DNA of 64,000 nt from Jaapia argillacea MUCL 33604. Its lineage: Eukaryota > Basidiomycota > Agaricomycetes > Jaapiales > Jaapiaceae. A model generated the notes under the pieces. It made no database searches, was not told the origin of the DNA, and saw only the letters and a program-made list of their open reading frames with translations. Shown here piece by piece: positions 46,014 to 58,565 of this stretch. Location of the stretch: positions 292,544-356,543 of the forward strand of contig KL197742.1 in the NCBI GenBank assembly GCA_000697665.1, given 5' to 3'. The stretch's first letter is position 1. Each line of letters starts with the position of its first letter. Made by a program: the position numbers and the translations under genes.

Positions 46014-49000
46014 GCCTTCATTCTATTATGCGGTTGCTCCTCGGATTGATTTTCGACCGAGAAGACGCGAGATAGGAAATGATGTGGCTTCACAAGTATC
46101 AAGGCCAGATGAAATCTCCCAGCTCGTGGGTGCGGCCTCGTTGCCATTGACATTACTCCCGTCGTATTTTTTCCATCGGGAATGGGCGTGATTGGCATGT
46201 GAAGTGGTTATAGGGCTCTTGGTTGGCGCTAGAGACACCGATGAATAATCGGAGAGAGCGCAATACGGGTTTTTGCTTTGCCCTTTGGGAAATAACGATG
46301 GAGCCCGAGATCTGGCGTTTTCGTAAAAACGGCAAGGATTGGAATTTTCAGATTTCCTTTGTCACTCGCCCCGCGAATCTTGTTTGGGTTTTGAGTTGGA
46401 CAGCCTCCGTACACTAAAATATGACGTTCGTGCTTCCAGAACTGATTGCATCGCTATCTCAACTCAACAAGCCGTGTACAGCCGTGCAGGGTTGGTCTGC
46501 TGCCAGAAAAACACGAGGGCATTGCATGGAAGGAGAGGAGAATTCAAACATATTGACGGCAAACAGACACGCTTAACGCCTCTGTTCAAACGCGTGGCAT
46601 TTTCTAGGTGGGGATGTCGGATTTAATCTCACAACAGGGAGAAAGAACCCCAAGAAGGGCTGCTCAATAAGGGAGTGATCCCAGCCACGTTCTGGATGCA
46701 AAAAGTCTCTCCGAAGTGATGCGACGACCACAATCACTCCGAAATCCAAAGTCAGAATGGCGGAACCGACAGTCGCAGTAGTGGCGGAGAATGGTCGCAT
46801 CAATTTATACTTGTTTGTGCCCATCGTCCACCACGGAAGAGGAGCATGGCAAGCGCGATAGTAGCGCCCCGAAGATGATCCAAGGAAAACGATCGGAGGT
46901 CCAGACGTTTGCGATCGGCGATGAAGTTCGAGGGCAGAAGCTAGAGAAATGATCTCCATTATCATTCTACGATTTCGAACAAATGAACATTCTCCACGTA
47001 ACAAACGACTTGGAACACCGACAAACCAATCGAGCGACTGCCCTCAAATCAACCATCAACATCAGTTCTTGACAAACAGGATAGAGGATCAAGTCTGGAC
47101 GCTGCTCGACGACGACGGAGCCGGATGAAGTCGGGTGCCTGGAAGTCGGGATGCCGATGAAACGAGATGAAGGCCTATCAACGACGTGGAACAGAGAAGG
47201 GGCGCCAGCCAGAAATCTGATGTCCAGCCTGGAGAGAAGATGGAGATTAAGGAACGAATGCCCAATGTCCTGTTGTCTGGTGCGAAACCACGGGCATCCG
47301 GGGAAACGTCTAACTTGAATGCTGATGACTTTGCTTCCGTGAAGTATCGACGATGGTTGTGATCGAAGGAATTCGTAATGATCCAGTTGTATTTATTGCT
47401 GGGGAGCTGGGGAGTACGGGGTTCCGGAGCTAAGTGGAAATGCTGTAGAGTGGGCTCACTGAGACAACGTCCCTCGCAAAGGACCAGACAACACCGTAGA
47501 GAGTCGTACTTCTCGGTTTGCAATCGGGAGATTAATATCATATCTCTGCGTTATCTGTGCTGGGCGCGAAACAACTTCGGGCGTCGCGATACCGAGAAAG
47601 GAGAGGAGGATGCCCGAAGGCAGAACCATATCACATGCCAGAGGTGAGCGACGGGCTCAAATGTTGATGCGACAGCGAGCATGAGTAATATGATGTGTGA
47701 ATCATACGATAAGCATTCGATGCTGAAAATTAGTGAGAAGAGAGAAGGCAACGTTACTGGCAGGGTTGATGAAGGCTTACCTATGTCCACCGACCGGATC
47801 CGCTCCATATTGAGTGACCGATACTGAACATGCATCCTTGCCGAGAGAATGTAGTTTATTTGATGGAAATGGGGAAGGAAATAAGGTGACTTCGCTGCCC
47901 TAGTTGCAGAGGAATGAGCATGAGGAGTTGCCGGCAATCTAGGATGATCCTACAACCGTGCTTTTCAGCTCATCCTCCACTTGCGGACGTGAATTTGGGA
48001 AGCCCAACCGATGTTCCCTTCGTTTGGGCAGCCTTTGGTAGCCTCCGATGTTACAAATGACGACCGAGCGATTGTGTTGAGGCTGGGACTTGGAGACAAC
48101 GCCGCTCCTCAACTGAAAACGTGCCCATCGGACTTCCCACACTCGTGATCCGGCGCCACCAAGATATCTGAATCGCATGAGCTCGAAGAGTAACTGACCT
48201 AGTAGAGCAGGAGGTGAGGGCTAGGAGAAAGTGGTGGAGAAAGAGGTGGTTTCTCGAGCGAGCCCCCACTCTATTAGGTTGCTATCGACGACCCGATCGG
48301 CGCGTCAACTGAGTTTACCGACTAACTTGGTCGCGTGGTCCACAACCCATCTGTTTTCCGCCATCAGAGTCAGACTGATCTCAAACGACTTACAATTCTT
48401 CGAGATCAATGTTGTGCGAGCATGACTTGTCTCCATACCATCTCCATCTCCACCTGGTCCGTGCACCAACAACCACAGTAACCCCCCCCTCTGCTGCTCG
48501 CCCCCATTGCGGAAGCAAGAAAACGTCACCCACATTGCATTCTACGACTCTCGCAGCAACGGCCTATTCAGCAAATCATCGCCGCGAGCATGCGATTCCC
48601 CAAGTTTTCCAGTAATGAACGAAGGTCACTCACTCTCAAACTCAGTACCCTCCCACACAGGAGATCAATGAGCAGTGATGTTCTAGCACACAATTAAGTA
48701 CGGCTCAGACCCTCCCCATGAGTTGTCCCCGAATCCTGTCATTCCCATTGCAGATTATTGACTGGCAAATGAGCCCCAAGACACACGACAGGAACCGGAC
48801 TTCCGGATCTTACGACGGTTTGCTGTATCACAAACACACCAATACGATGTGAGGGTGTGCCTCTCTTTGCACCAGGCTCAACGCTCGTATTATGCGCGTT
48901 CGATTTTCCGAGGTATCCCGGTCTGTGTGCTAGCGATATCGGCATACATTCCATAGCATGTATGTCCATCCCTCCCTTTCCAAAACTTGATGTCGAAAGT

Positions 49001-49161
49001 CTCAGGAATCTTATTCGCAGCTTCCCCATTCCGAGAATCGACCCCATTACCATTGTAATCCTTCCCTGGGCCACATTTCCTCCGAGGTAATATAGCAGGC
49101 TATATGCTGGTGAGTACCTTCTGTCTTCCAATGTCGTACTTGAGATTTACGTGTTATTCAC
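46014..49161. other. 3.1 kb without a confident gene
   Basis: No family was recognised on either strand. Two weak minus-strand signals exist. One is a 143-codon frame at 46573-47004 with one hydrophobic segment (ATVGSAILTLDFGVIVVVAS). The other is an intron-like stretch near 47720-47800 (GTAAGC donor, CACTAAT branch, TTTTCAG end), which would join MERIRSVDI to a short exon. Neither leads to a convincing protein. The region is immediately left of the Harbinger transposon and may include decayed sequence. Confidence 0.4.
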
Positions 49162-49164
49162 TCA

Positions 49165-49219
49165 GGCTCCGTTCGGATCGTCCAGTGTTTTGTCCATTAG
49201 GAGTTATAGCATCATTATC
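49165..49219 (+). repeat. Left terminal inverted repeat of the Harbinger element
   Basis: These 55 bp are complementary to 52241-52295 with seven mismatches, mainly transitions in the 21-27 interval. The inner 28 bp (GTCCATTAGGAGTTAT and following) differ at only one position. Confidence 0.95.
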
Positions 49220-49366
49220 CTATCTTGTACATTTTACCCAAATACATTCCCACGAGCCAGATAATGCATGCCCGTCAATGAGCGATATCTGATGTTCCTC
49301 GGTTGCCTCAGCTGCCCTCACTTGACACCCACCAACACTCGCAACAACCTTTCTTCACTCGCGATC

Positions 49367-50645
49367 ATGGGTATTATCAAACCGACTCTAGTCTCCAAGT
49401 CTCGGAAGAAAGCAAAGCGAAAAAAGCTCATAGCTGCTGCAACCTTTGCTGTTGTTTCTGCTGCTATCGCAGCCATCTGCCAGAAGTCCCCTGAGCCCTA
49501 CCACACCTCCTGTCGAACGGGAGAGATGTGGATGGATGAGCTGCTCGCTGGCCACCGATCCCGAATGCGTAACTGTCTTGGGATTCACAAGCACGTCTTC
49601 TGCACCTTGATGCGAGAGTTAATGTGGCGGGGGGACCTTCATCCAACCAAGTATGTTTCGCTGAAAGAGTCAATTGGAATATTCCTCTATCTTTTGAGGA
49701 CAAACCAGACAATGGTACAAGTTGGGGAAATGTTTCAACGAAGCGGTGATACCCTTTCACAGTACATTTTCCATCGGAAGATACAATTCCCTTTAAGTCT
49801 TTCACTGACCCTTGCTTGCAATACATAGTCATTTTCACCAGGTATTGAATGCTGTGGTGGATTCCCCCTTCTGCACTCATTACATGAAACTTCCAACTGC
49901 TGACACCCCGCCACCGGAGCAACTGCATCATGACCCTTGGTTCTGGCCCTGGTTTGAGAACAGTCGCAGAGGGATTGATGGGACCCATATTGATGGTAGA
50001 CCCTCAGAAGAAGAGAGAGCAAGCTGTCGAGATCACAAGGGCAATGTCTCCACAAACACCCTTGCTGTGGTAGACTTCGATGAGTACTTTGTATACCTGT
50101 CGACTGGATGGGGTGGCAGTGCATCCGACAGTGCAATCTACCACATTGTGCGACAGGATGACTTTCCCATTCCTCGCGGAATATACTACCTTGCTGATGC
50201 AGGTTTCCCAACCTGCGATGCACTTCTCATCCCATTCCGAAATGTTCAGTACCATTTACATGAGTGGGCAGAATCTGGATTACGGTATGACACCTGTCAT
50301 GCTCCCTATTTCTCTCTCACCTCCTCTTCTAGACCTGAAAACTACAAAGAGTTGTTCAACTATCGCCATGCACTTTATCATAACATCATTGAACGAGCAT
50401 TCGGTATGATCAAAAAACAGTGGCGAATTACCTGGGAAGCTTGCTATTTTGATCTCCGCACACAAGCAAAAATCATCTTGGCATGTTGCATTCTTCACAA
50501 CTTTATCCGCTTTCACAACCCTGATGATAATGATGGAGAGGAGGACAGTCAGGAGGAGGGGGATTTGAATGAGAGGAGAACCAGTAATGAACTCCAGGCA
50601 GTGTTGGATCAGCTATCGATGGGAATCTCTGCGACAGAGAAGTGA
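49367..50645 (+). CDS. Harbinger-type DDE transposase (HARBI1-like nuclease)
   Basis: This is the nuclease that cuts and inserts the element. Two exons, 49367-49761 and 49829-50645, are joined over a 67-bp intron (GTACAT to CATAG) and restore GDTLSHHFHQVLNAVV. The protein is 403 residues, within the family range. The basic N-terminus (KSRKKAKRKKL) may be a nuclear signal. An N-terminal helical region (YVSLKESIGIFLYLLRTNQT, then VGEMFQRSGDTLS) is typical of HARBI1-like proteins. DDE residues are visible in RGIDGTHIDG (first Asp), YYLADAGFPTC (second Asp) and IIERAFGMIKKQWR (Glu). The acidic C-terminal tail (DDNDGEEDSQEEGD) is also family-like. An upstream in-frame ATG exists at 49268; the chosen ATG begins the conserved basic region. 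Confidence 0.93.
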
Positions 50646-50832
50646 AGATTGGAGGCAAGACGGGATGATATTACAAAACGAATGTGGGAGGATTATCAAG
50701 TGGAGCTATGTAGGCGAGGACTGTAGTGATTAGGGAGAGGTAGAGTAGATAAAGAGAGGTTGAGATATCTTTAAGGAGAGTGGATGGGCGAGAAAAATAT
50801 GAACCTGAGTGTCAAGGACACCAAATTATCGT

Positions 50833-52084
50833 CTACTGATTAGCACGAATCTTGTCAACCTCATCCCGAACCCAAAGCTTCCAAGCACTCTTACGGTTGG
50901 CTGGGAAGCGAAGATACTCATCACAGAGCTCTGTCTTGGAAAAGACCTTTACTGAGGCTGAATACGACTGGTTGGAGAGCTCACCAGCATCTTCCTCCTC
51001 AAAATGAGTCCAGGCACGCTTTTTGCGAACGGGAGATCGATCAGCATCCTTGGTATCATCCTCTCGCATCACCCTGACAAGACTCCCAAGCTGGCTGCCA
51101 AGACCTGCAATGGCTTCAGCAGTTGAGATGCGACCACTATGCTTTCGCTTCCTGCTGGAATCCGAGGGTGTGCTTCGCTGCTTGGCGGGTGTGGTCGTAG
51201 TGTTGGTCAATGCACTAGAGATGACCAAGGTGGTGGCAGAAGGAGGAGCTTGTGACAGCGACTGCTGCTGGGTAGCAGACTCAGTGAGGAGGATGGGGTC
51301 GATGGGGATGGAAGCACGAGAGGTGTCTTGAGAGGACTGACTGTTCTCATCCTGCCATATCATGTACCAATGGGTATTGCACGCTCCATGGAGAGAACTA
51401 GACTCACCGTCTCAGACTCTGCTCCATCTCTCCCATCATCACTATCCTCTTCCCCATCCTGATCCTCATCACGTTTTGTACCCAGGAGGCCATTCGAAAT
51501 GGAAAACATGCCGGTAGCCTGGATGCCATTTACGAGGAAGGTGCAGTTGTCCCATAACAGGAAAGGAGTGTTCTTGAATTTCTTGTACTTCTCGATAGCC
51601 TGCAAATACCACCACATTGTCAAAACCAATGAGATGGAGTTATTGTGATCTCAAACTCACCATATATGGCTCCCACCAATCATCACCCATTGTAATCATC
51701 TTCTTCTTGTCATCCCAAGAGACTCCTGACTTCTCCTTGAGGAATTTCAAGTTTGTGTAACCAGCCTTGACCTAGGATGATCCAGTCAGAACAAGGACAG
51801 AAAACAACCAAGGTACATACCCCTGAGTTCCACTGGGTCTGGCACTGCTTTGCATTGTAGGGACCATAGCCACTTGCATTCAAAACACAAGCAGCCTCTT
51901 CCCAAACAGAATTCTTGAATCCATTCTTGGAGGCTTTGCCGCCCACCTTCACTTCAATGAGAAAATCAATGAGGGCAGACTTTGCCTTGAACTTCCAGGT
52001 TGCACGAGGCTGTTGGGACTTTTTGTCGCCATCACTGGGAGGTGGAGTCTCTGTCGCAGCAGCTTTGGTGCTTTTTTTCGCCAT
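50833..52084 (-). CDS. Myb/SANT-like DNA-binding protein of the Harbinger element
   Basis: This is the second gene expected of PIF/Harbinger elements; its product binds the terminal repeats or carries the transposase to the nucleus. Four exons, all joined in phase 0 (51821-52084, 51661-51771, 51408-51599, 50833-51351), give 361 residues. The N-terminal part is a Myb_DNA-bind_3-type domain: ATWKFKAKSALIDFLIEVK, then YNAKQCQTQWNSGVKAGYTN, LKEKSGVSWDD and WWEPYMAIEKYKKFKNTPF. The middle is acidic (DEDQDGEEDSDDGRDG). The C-terminal region is Ser/Thr/Pro-rich with a basic patch (SSRKRKHSGR) and a helical end (KTELCDEYLRFPANRKSAWK). It starts 157 bp inside the right terminal repeat and is convergent with the transposase. 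Confidence 0.88.
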
Positions 52085-52240
52085 TGAGGATAGAGAAAAA
52101 CCATAGAGTAGTTGAACGAGAAGAGAGAGGAACACCCAGCCAAGTCAGTGAATAAATTAGTGGAAAACAAGAGGGATAATGCACGAGGCATCCGAATGCG
52201 CCTCGGATAATGGATGCAATAGGACTGATTACAAAGCAAC

Positions 52241-52295
52241 GATAATGATGCAATAACTCCTAATGGACGAGATATTGGACGATCCAAACAGAGCC
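52241..52295 (-). repeat. Right terminal inverted repeat of the Harbinger element
   Basis: Partner of 49165-49219. It ends at GAGCC, directly followed by the TCA duplication at 52296-52298. Confidence 0.95.
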
Positions 52296-52298
52296 TCA

Positions 52299-53006
52299 GC
52301 TACTATAGTCCTCTTCGGGGATTATGTTATGGGATGGGAACCAGAGGTCCAAATGGGAGGGCATGATACATGGTATTGGGATGGCAGGGTGGGTATTGTA
52401 GCAATTGTACCCTAGTCTATGCAGTGAATATATGCCATTATCGAGCCAGATTGAATCGAGCAAATTCGAGCCAAAGCTATCAGCCAACTTCTGAGTGTAA
52501 CGAGCATTGACTTCCCTCGATTGTGCTCGATTCCAGTTATCATTTGACCACAAAAAGATAGACGTGGCGAGCGACAACGAGTCAGATTGGCTGGGGTGTT
52601 TTGGCTCTGCTTGGCTCACTTTCGCTAGACCGACTTTTCACTGGGCCTGAGTAGCCACAGTAAATATCCGTTCACCAAGCTTTGGGGTTTTTCGGGGAAC
52701 CTTCGGGTATGCGAAAATATATGAGAAAATGTATATTTCTTGGAATCAATTTAACTCTTTCCACGACACTGAAGAAACCGATAATTTATGGTCTCCTATA
52801 AGTAACTTATACTATAAGAGGCTAAAAGTTAGCCCACGTGATTAAGGCACAAGACGCGTCTCGTTAGCTACACGTGACACACCCCTCTTCTTTAATTCTT
52901 GCCATGTTCCGGCCGACCCCAACGTAAACGAGGGCTGCTCTCTTCAGTTCCCCGTCTCCTTTCACCCTCGACTCCACCAACAGACTCTGCAAGCACTGAA
53001 CTGAAG
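52299..53006. other. Intergenic region, DHTKD1 promoter
   Basis: It lies between the transposon and the start of DHTKD1. CACGTG words at about 52835 and 52872 could be bHLH/E-box sites. No gene was recognised. Confidence 0.45.
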
Positions 53007-56000
53007 ATGATGCTATGTCGCAGCCAGATAAGACTGGCGCGGTTCACTGGAGGGCTCCGTGTTTCAGGAGTGAAGGGATACCACAACGACAGTTTTGGAT
53101 TTAGGAAACCTAGGGAGTTTGACTTACCTGACTGTCAGTTCCTGCGTCGCTATCTGCTGTAACGCAAGCCTAACCCCAGTGCAGACACCCCAACGCAACT
53201 GTCCAACCGAACGACCAACGCCCCTCTGTTGCGCTACGTCGATTCGATGCGGACACACGGCCACCGGGCTGCCCGAATCGACCCTCTCGACCTCATGCAG
53301 CGAGAGGAAGTCCTCGCGTTGGATCCGGCGAGGTATGGCCTGGTCCACCCGGAAGCGATATACGACGTCAATGGGATTGTGTGGAATGGTCCCTTTGAGA
53401 CACAAGAGGACGGTAAGGAAGAATGGACTTTGGACCAGATCAGAAATCATATGAGGGCTACCTATGTCGGAAGGATTGCGTACGAGTATATGCACTCGCC
53501 GTCAAAGACGGAGAGATTGTGGTTCTCCCATCTTCTCGAGTCCCAGTCCTCCCCTTCCTCGACCAACCGGGTTGACGAGACTACCCAGAAGCGCCGTATT
53601 CATACCCTCCTTTCAAACTCTGAAGCATTCGACCAGTTTTTAGCGACAAAGTTCCCCTCACTTAAACGATATGGGCTGGAAGGTGGAGAGTCCATGTTGC
53701 CAGCGTTGGACGAGTTGTTTAGGGTCGCTTCACTTGGTTCGTGTCCACTCCCCTCCCTCACCCCTCTTCTTTGTCTTCTGAACACTAACTAGTGCCCATC
53801 CCTAGCCGGCATCGAACACATAATCCTAGCAATGCCCCACCGCGGCCGTCTCAACCTCCTAACCGGGCTATTAGGTTACGACCCTACAGCTCTCTTTGCC
53901 AAAATCAAAGGTGGGAATGAATGGGACGAAGAGCTTGGAGCTCAGGGTGATGTTATCAGTCATTTGTGTGAGTTTCGTCGCGAATCTGTCGGTGTATGCG
54001 TGAACGCCCAGTTAGTAGTTCCTCCTACGCGCCCGTGCTAATTCCTTTTCTGTCGGTCCGTGATAGTTACGTCGCCCACTCTTCAATATGAAGGAGCCTC
54101 GAAACCGATCAAAGTATCGTTATTACCGAACCCTTCTCATCTGGGTACGTCTCCCTCGCCCTTCCTTCTCTGACCGTCTCTCCTTTATTCACTCCCCTAC
54201 TCAAACGCATCCATTTCTCTCGCCCTACCACCCGTTTTGCTTACCCCTTCATCCATCTCCGACCCACAGAAGCAGTAAATCCGATAGCACTAGGCAAGAC
54301 ACGCGCTAAACAACATTCCCTACTTAAATCTTCACCGGAAGATTGTATGCTTGGTGATAAAGTTATGTGTGTCCAGTTACATGGTGTACGTCTCTCTGCT
54401 TTTATCTCGCATCGTTCGCCTTTCCTTCCCTCATTTCTTTCGCGACACTAACCCATCTTTCACCTTCTCTATAGGATGCGAGCTTCACGGGTCAAGGAGT
54501 GGTCATGGAGACACTTGGTCTTAGTGAGTTGCATGTTTCCTTCGTTATTCTGCGAATTTTTTCTTTTTCTTTTTTGAGTTGAACGTGAGGTTTTCTTGTG
54601 GAACGCTGGCGTGATGAAATGCTGTCTGGGGCATTGATTCGTTCTTTCTTCGTTGGAGATTTGACGCCCTGCCCGAGCATATACGAACCTCTTGATTCAT
54701 GGTGTTTCTGACAGGTAACTTGCCGCATTATACAAGTGGAGGCAGTGTTCATATCGTCGTCAAGTAAGTCTCCTTCTCACCTCTTCCTCCTCACCTCCCC
54801 TCCCGTACTCAACTCTGGACTGTGGACTCCCTACAGCAACAAGTCTGTCCACGATTTCGCTATCTTACAATTGACTTGACGGCTAATTTGACGGCTTCTG
54901 GCGTTTAGTATTGGGTATACTACCCCTTCGTCTGAAGCGAGGTCTTCGCTTTATTGTAGTGATATTGGGAAGATGATACATGCGCCTGTTTTACATGTTA
55001 ATGGGGATTATCCGGAAGGTGCGTACCGAGTCTCTTTATGTTCTGTTTGACCCATCCTCTCCTTTTCTTCTTAACCCCCTCTTGATATCACCTGAGGGTG
55101 CCTTCGGTGTCTAGTTTCCTATCAAATCTGTTGGTGATTGATTCGGCGCTGATGGATGTTTTGTGCTTTTCGTGGCAGACGTGGCGAGGGCTATGGATAC
55201 TGCGTTCAAGTATAGGAATTATTTCAGGAAGGATGTTATTGTGGATTTGATCGTTTATAGACGATGGTACGTGCTCCTTTCTTTTCCTTCTCCCTGTCCA
55301 ACTGTCCGCTGGAGGAGAAATCGGTGGACCTTTGGGATGAGAATCGGATTGATGGTTATGAGAAGCACACTGATGAAGAATGCTTTACGTAGGGGTCACA
55401 ATGAGCTTGACGAACCAGCTTTTACGCAGCCCTTGATGTATGACAAGATTAGGTCGAGGAGGAGTGTGCCGAGGTTATACGAGGATCGGTTGGTCGTACG
55501 TTGCTCTCCTCCTATTTTCTCCCTCTCCTTCCCGGTCTGCTTCCCTCTGCCTCCTCGGGGCTCCCGCGTATCATTTCGTCCCTGAACTCTGAACTAAAAT
55601 CGACATGTCGACTAACAGGATGAACAAACTCTTACACCGGAATCTGCTTCTTCCGTTCGAGCCGCTTATAAAACCCACCTCGAAACAGCACTGTCCAAAG
55701 TGGAGTCTTATCGTCCTCCTTCAGCTTCGTCCACTCTTGGCCAAGGTAAGTTCATTCCTTGATGCAACATCTCATTGACTGACAGGTTGGTGGATTTTGG
55801 AATAGGTCAATGGAAGGGGATTGTTTGGCCTGCGAGTAAGGATGCTGAACCGGATGTCGAGACGGGTGTTGAAGGTACTAAGTTGAGGGAGGTTGGGAGA
55901 GCTAGTGTTGGTGTGCCGAAGGGATTCGTGCGTACCTCGTTTCTTTCTTGTCTGCTTCGAAGATGTGTGTTGAAGAGATGTGGGGATTGGGTAGGAAATC

Positions 56001-57656
56001 CATCCGAGGTTGCAGAGACATGTGAAGAGTCGACTGCAAAGTTTGGAAGAGGGGAATGGGAAGGGGTTGGATTGGGCTACCGCTGAGGTTAGTCTTTTCT
56101 CCTTCCATCGGGAAAACAAATTGTGATGGGTTGGGTGTGGTAGGCTATGGCGTTTGGAAGCTTGATGTTGGAAGGGTATGACGTTCGGATATCGGGTCAG
56201 GATGTCGGGAGGGGGACTTTTAGTCATCGGTGAGTCCCCGTTTTACCTTCGAAAGAGCATGGATGGTGATATGCGTTTTTTGGGGGAAGGCATGCGATGT
56301 TGGTTGACCAGACGAATGAGAAGGTTGCTGTACCTTTGAATGCGGAGCTTGGTTCGGAGGGGAAGTTGGAGTTGGCAAATAGTAAGTGTTTTTGAGCGTT
56401 GGTGGTTGAACTTAAAGCTCATGATGGTTGTTAGGTTCGCTCAGCGAGATGGCGGTACTTGGGGTGAGTTTTCCTTCCATGAGATTTGGGGTGGATGAGT
56501 TGAGCTGAAGGTGTGGTTTGTAGTTTGAGTACGGAGTGAGCTGGGAGAGACCGAATTTGTTACCGATTTGGGAGGCCCAGGTTAGTTGATCATATTCTAC
56601 GCTGGAATGGTGTTGATAGTGGACGTCTGGTTTATAGTTTGGCGACTTCTTCAACGGTGCTCAAGTAAATGGTTTCTTGCATCTTGATGGTTAAGAAACG
56701 CCGCTGACTCGTTTGTGTAGGTGATAATTGACACATTCATCACGTCTGGAGAGAGTAAGTACTTGTGTGGATCTGGAGAATATTGATTCTGATGGGGACG
56801 TTACTAGCGAAATGGCTTAAGCAAAGCGGGATCGTGATGCTACTCCCTCATGGCCTCGATGGTGCAGGTCCCGAACATTCATCTTCACGTTTGGAGCGTT
56901 GGCTTCAGGTAGGCGTATTTAACCTCCCCCTCGATGACGATGTAGCTGAAATGGAAGTGGTTTGATAGTTGACGAATGATCGGTACGAACCCGCCGACTC
57001 GTATGCCAATGTGAATATGCACGTTGTATTCCCGACGACACCGGCGCAGTATTTCCATTTGTTGAGAAGACAGATGAAGAGGAACTTTAGGAAACCTTTG
57101 GTTGTGGCTGCTCCGAAGGGGCTTCTTCGACTTCCTGTACGTTTCATTCGTCCTTACTTTGCTTTTCATCTCTTGACGGATTGATGGGGAGCAGGCGGCG
57201 ACCTCGACGCTTGAGGAATTGGAAGTGGGGACGAAGTTCGAACCGATCTTACCTGATCCGATTGCACGAAGGGAGACAGTCGAGCGGATAGTCCTTCTCA
57301 CGGGAAAGATCTACTACGACCTAATCAAGGAACGACAAGCACGCGACATGACCGACCGAGTAGCCTTCATTCGCATCGAAGAATTGAGTCCATTCCCATT
57401 CTCCCAACTTAAGCAAACCTTGAAGGGTTATATGGGGAATGCGAAAGAGGTTGTTTGGCTCCAGGAGGAATCGAGGAATCAGGGTGCGTTTGGACATGTT
57501 GAAGGGAGGATCAATGTTGTGTTGGGTGAGTTGGGATGGGCAGGGAGAATGCGGTATATAGGTAGGAGGGAGAGTGCGGTGCCTGCTCCTGGTGTTGGTG
57601 CTGTGTACAAGAGGGAGCAGGCGGAGATTATTGGGTCCGCTTTTGAAGGGTTGTAG
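53007..57656 (+). CDS. DHTKD1: 2-oxoadipate dehydrogenase E1-like (DHTKD1)
   Basis: A thiamine-diphosphate E1 subunit acting on 2-oxoadipate (and 2-oxoglutarate) in mitochondrial lysine and tryptophan breakdown. The Arg-rich, acid-poor start [20 protein letters not shown] is a mitochondrial presequence. Key motifs are [35 protein letters not shown], the TPP/Mg motif [70 protein letters not shown] and [16 protein letters not shown]. KRYGxEGxESM and the 945-residue size favour DHTKD1 over the longer KGD1/OGDH. There are 23 exons with consistent phase: 53007-53133, 53185-53736, 53806-53967, 54067-54144, 54270-54385, 54475-54523, 54715-54763, 54837-54842, 54909-55018, 55179-55266, 55393-55495, 55619-55745, 55806-55927, 55995-56087, 56144-56229, 56290-56381, 56435-56463, 56524-56580, 56638-56664, 56720-56753, 56808-56908, 56969-57136 and 57195-57656. 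One exon is 6 nt; others are 27, 29 and 34 nt. Confidence 0.95.
54837..54842 (+). other. DHTKD1: Six-nucleotide microexon of DHTKD1
   Basis: CAACAA lies between CTACAG and GTCTGT. Inclusion gives HIVVNNNIGYTTP, matching the VNNQ(L/I)G(Y/F)TT motif of human DHTKD1 and 2-oxoglutarate dehydrogenases as I remember them. Skipping gives HIVVNIGYTTP, two residues short. The flanking introns become 73 and 66 bp, typical of the window, instead of one 145-bp intron. The GTCTGT donor is weak. Confidence 0.75.
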
Positions 57657-58565
57657 GGTCGTTGGGAAAGTGGGTTTGGGTATCGTGGGCTATGTGGATT
57701 TACGTCATCGGAGGCGATGATTCTGCGAGTGATTTAACTGAGAGCTCGAGAAGTTGCCGTGGGAGCATATCGTGAACCTTGGATAGCTGTGCAAACGAGT
57801 CTGCAATGTTACGCGAATGCACGAATCGCGATCTACGACGATGCTACGGTTGTCCCTGACTCACACTAGTACTGGGTGACGTGCCAAGTGAAATTGCCAA
57901 CACCCACCTTCTGACTCCATAAGTCAATTATAAGTACGGAACGCCATCAGCTACGCCACCACCATGACGCTGTTGGGGTGTCCCCGAATTACGTATGAAA
58001 CTCATACTGCATTGTCGTTCCACACTCTGGCACTGTCGACCTCTCCACGAGGTACCTCCTATAACATGCCGGAAATCCAGCGGTATGCTCGCCCTCTCGA
58101 CTCGGAAAGCTGTTCATCCCTTTTCTCTCCGTCAGGGTGGAGGTGTGTACGAAGACAGAATCAAGACGTATATATGGAGATTCTCTCAGATACGGAGCCT
58201 GAGGCGGATGAGTTTCATCCACAAGCGAACTGATTAAGAACAGCACCGGGATTGGGGGTTATTATATGAGGCCCACACACTACACCCACGGCCAGTGGCC
58301 ACTCCATCGCTACATCTACCCTTATCACCAGTCGACGAGAAGACACCTAAATATCTGAATAGCACCCGCCGCAGGTCTCTCTCGAAAACCAATCCATCTG
58401 AAACGGTATTCGATATTGGGCCAATGTGTGGGGAGGAAAACTACAAGGTCAGTTCCTCGCCACCACTGCAAAGCTAATCTGACCATCCATATCCGTTTTG
58501 ACGGTGCGCCATGACAACGGTGTTCGCTCCACGCACGACCTTGATATCTAACACAAGTAAAGTAG
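57657..58565. other. Intergenic region, possible 5' exon of the next gene
   Basis: An open frame at about 58295-58449 (LSPVDEKTPKYLNSTRRRSL and FDIGPMCGEENYK) ends at a GTCAGT donor in phase with the exon at 58566 and may be an upstream exon of the membrane-protein gene, but no ATG was found for it. Otherwise empty. Confidence 0.35.

Larger units (their letters stand above)
49165..52295. mobile_element. PIF/Harbinger DNA transposon, apparently complete
   Basis: The element is 3131 bp long, bounded by 55-bp terminal inverted repeats (49165-49219 and 52241-52295) that match at 48 of 55 positions. The ends begin GGCTCCGTTCGGATCG and GGCTCTGTTTGGATCG. The trinucleotide TCA occurs immediately outside both ends (49162-49164 and 52296-52298), the 3-bp target duplication expected for PIF/Harbinger. 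Inside are the two genes typical of the superfamily: a DDE transposase (+) and a Myb/SANT-like DNA-binding partner (-), arranged tail to tail 187 bp apart. Both frames are open across clean introns. This suggests a young, possibly autonomous copy. Confidence 0.95.

Noticed and set aside
46573-47937. Two minus-strand frames with hydrophobic stretches
   Set aside because: One good-looking intron is present near 47720-47800 but the joined product is short and unlike any family; evidence is too weak to call a gene.
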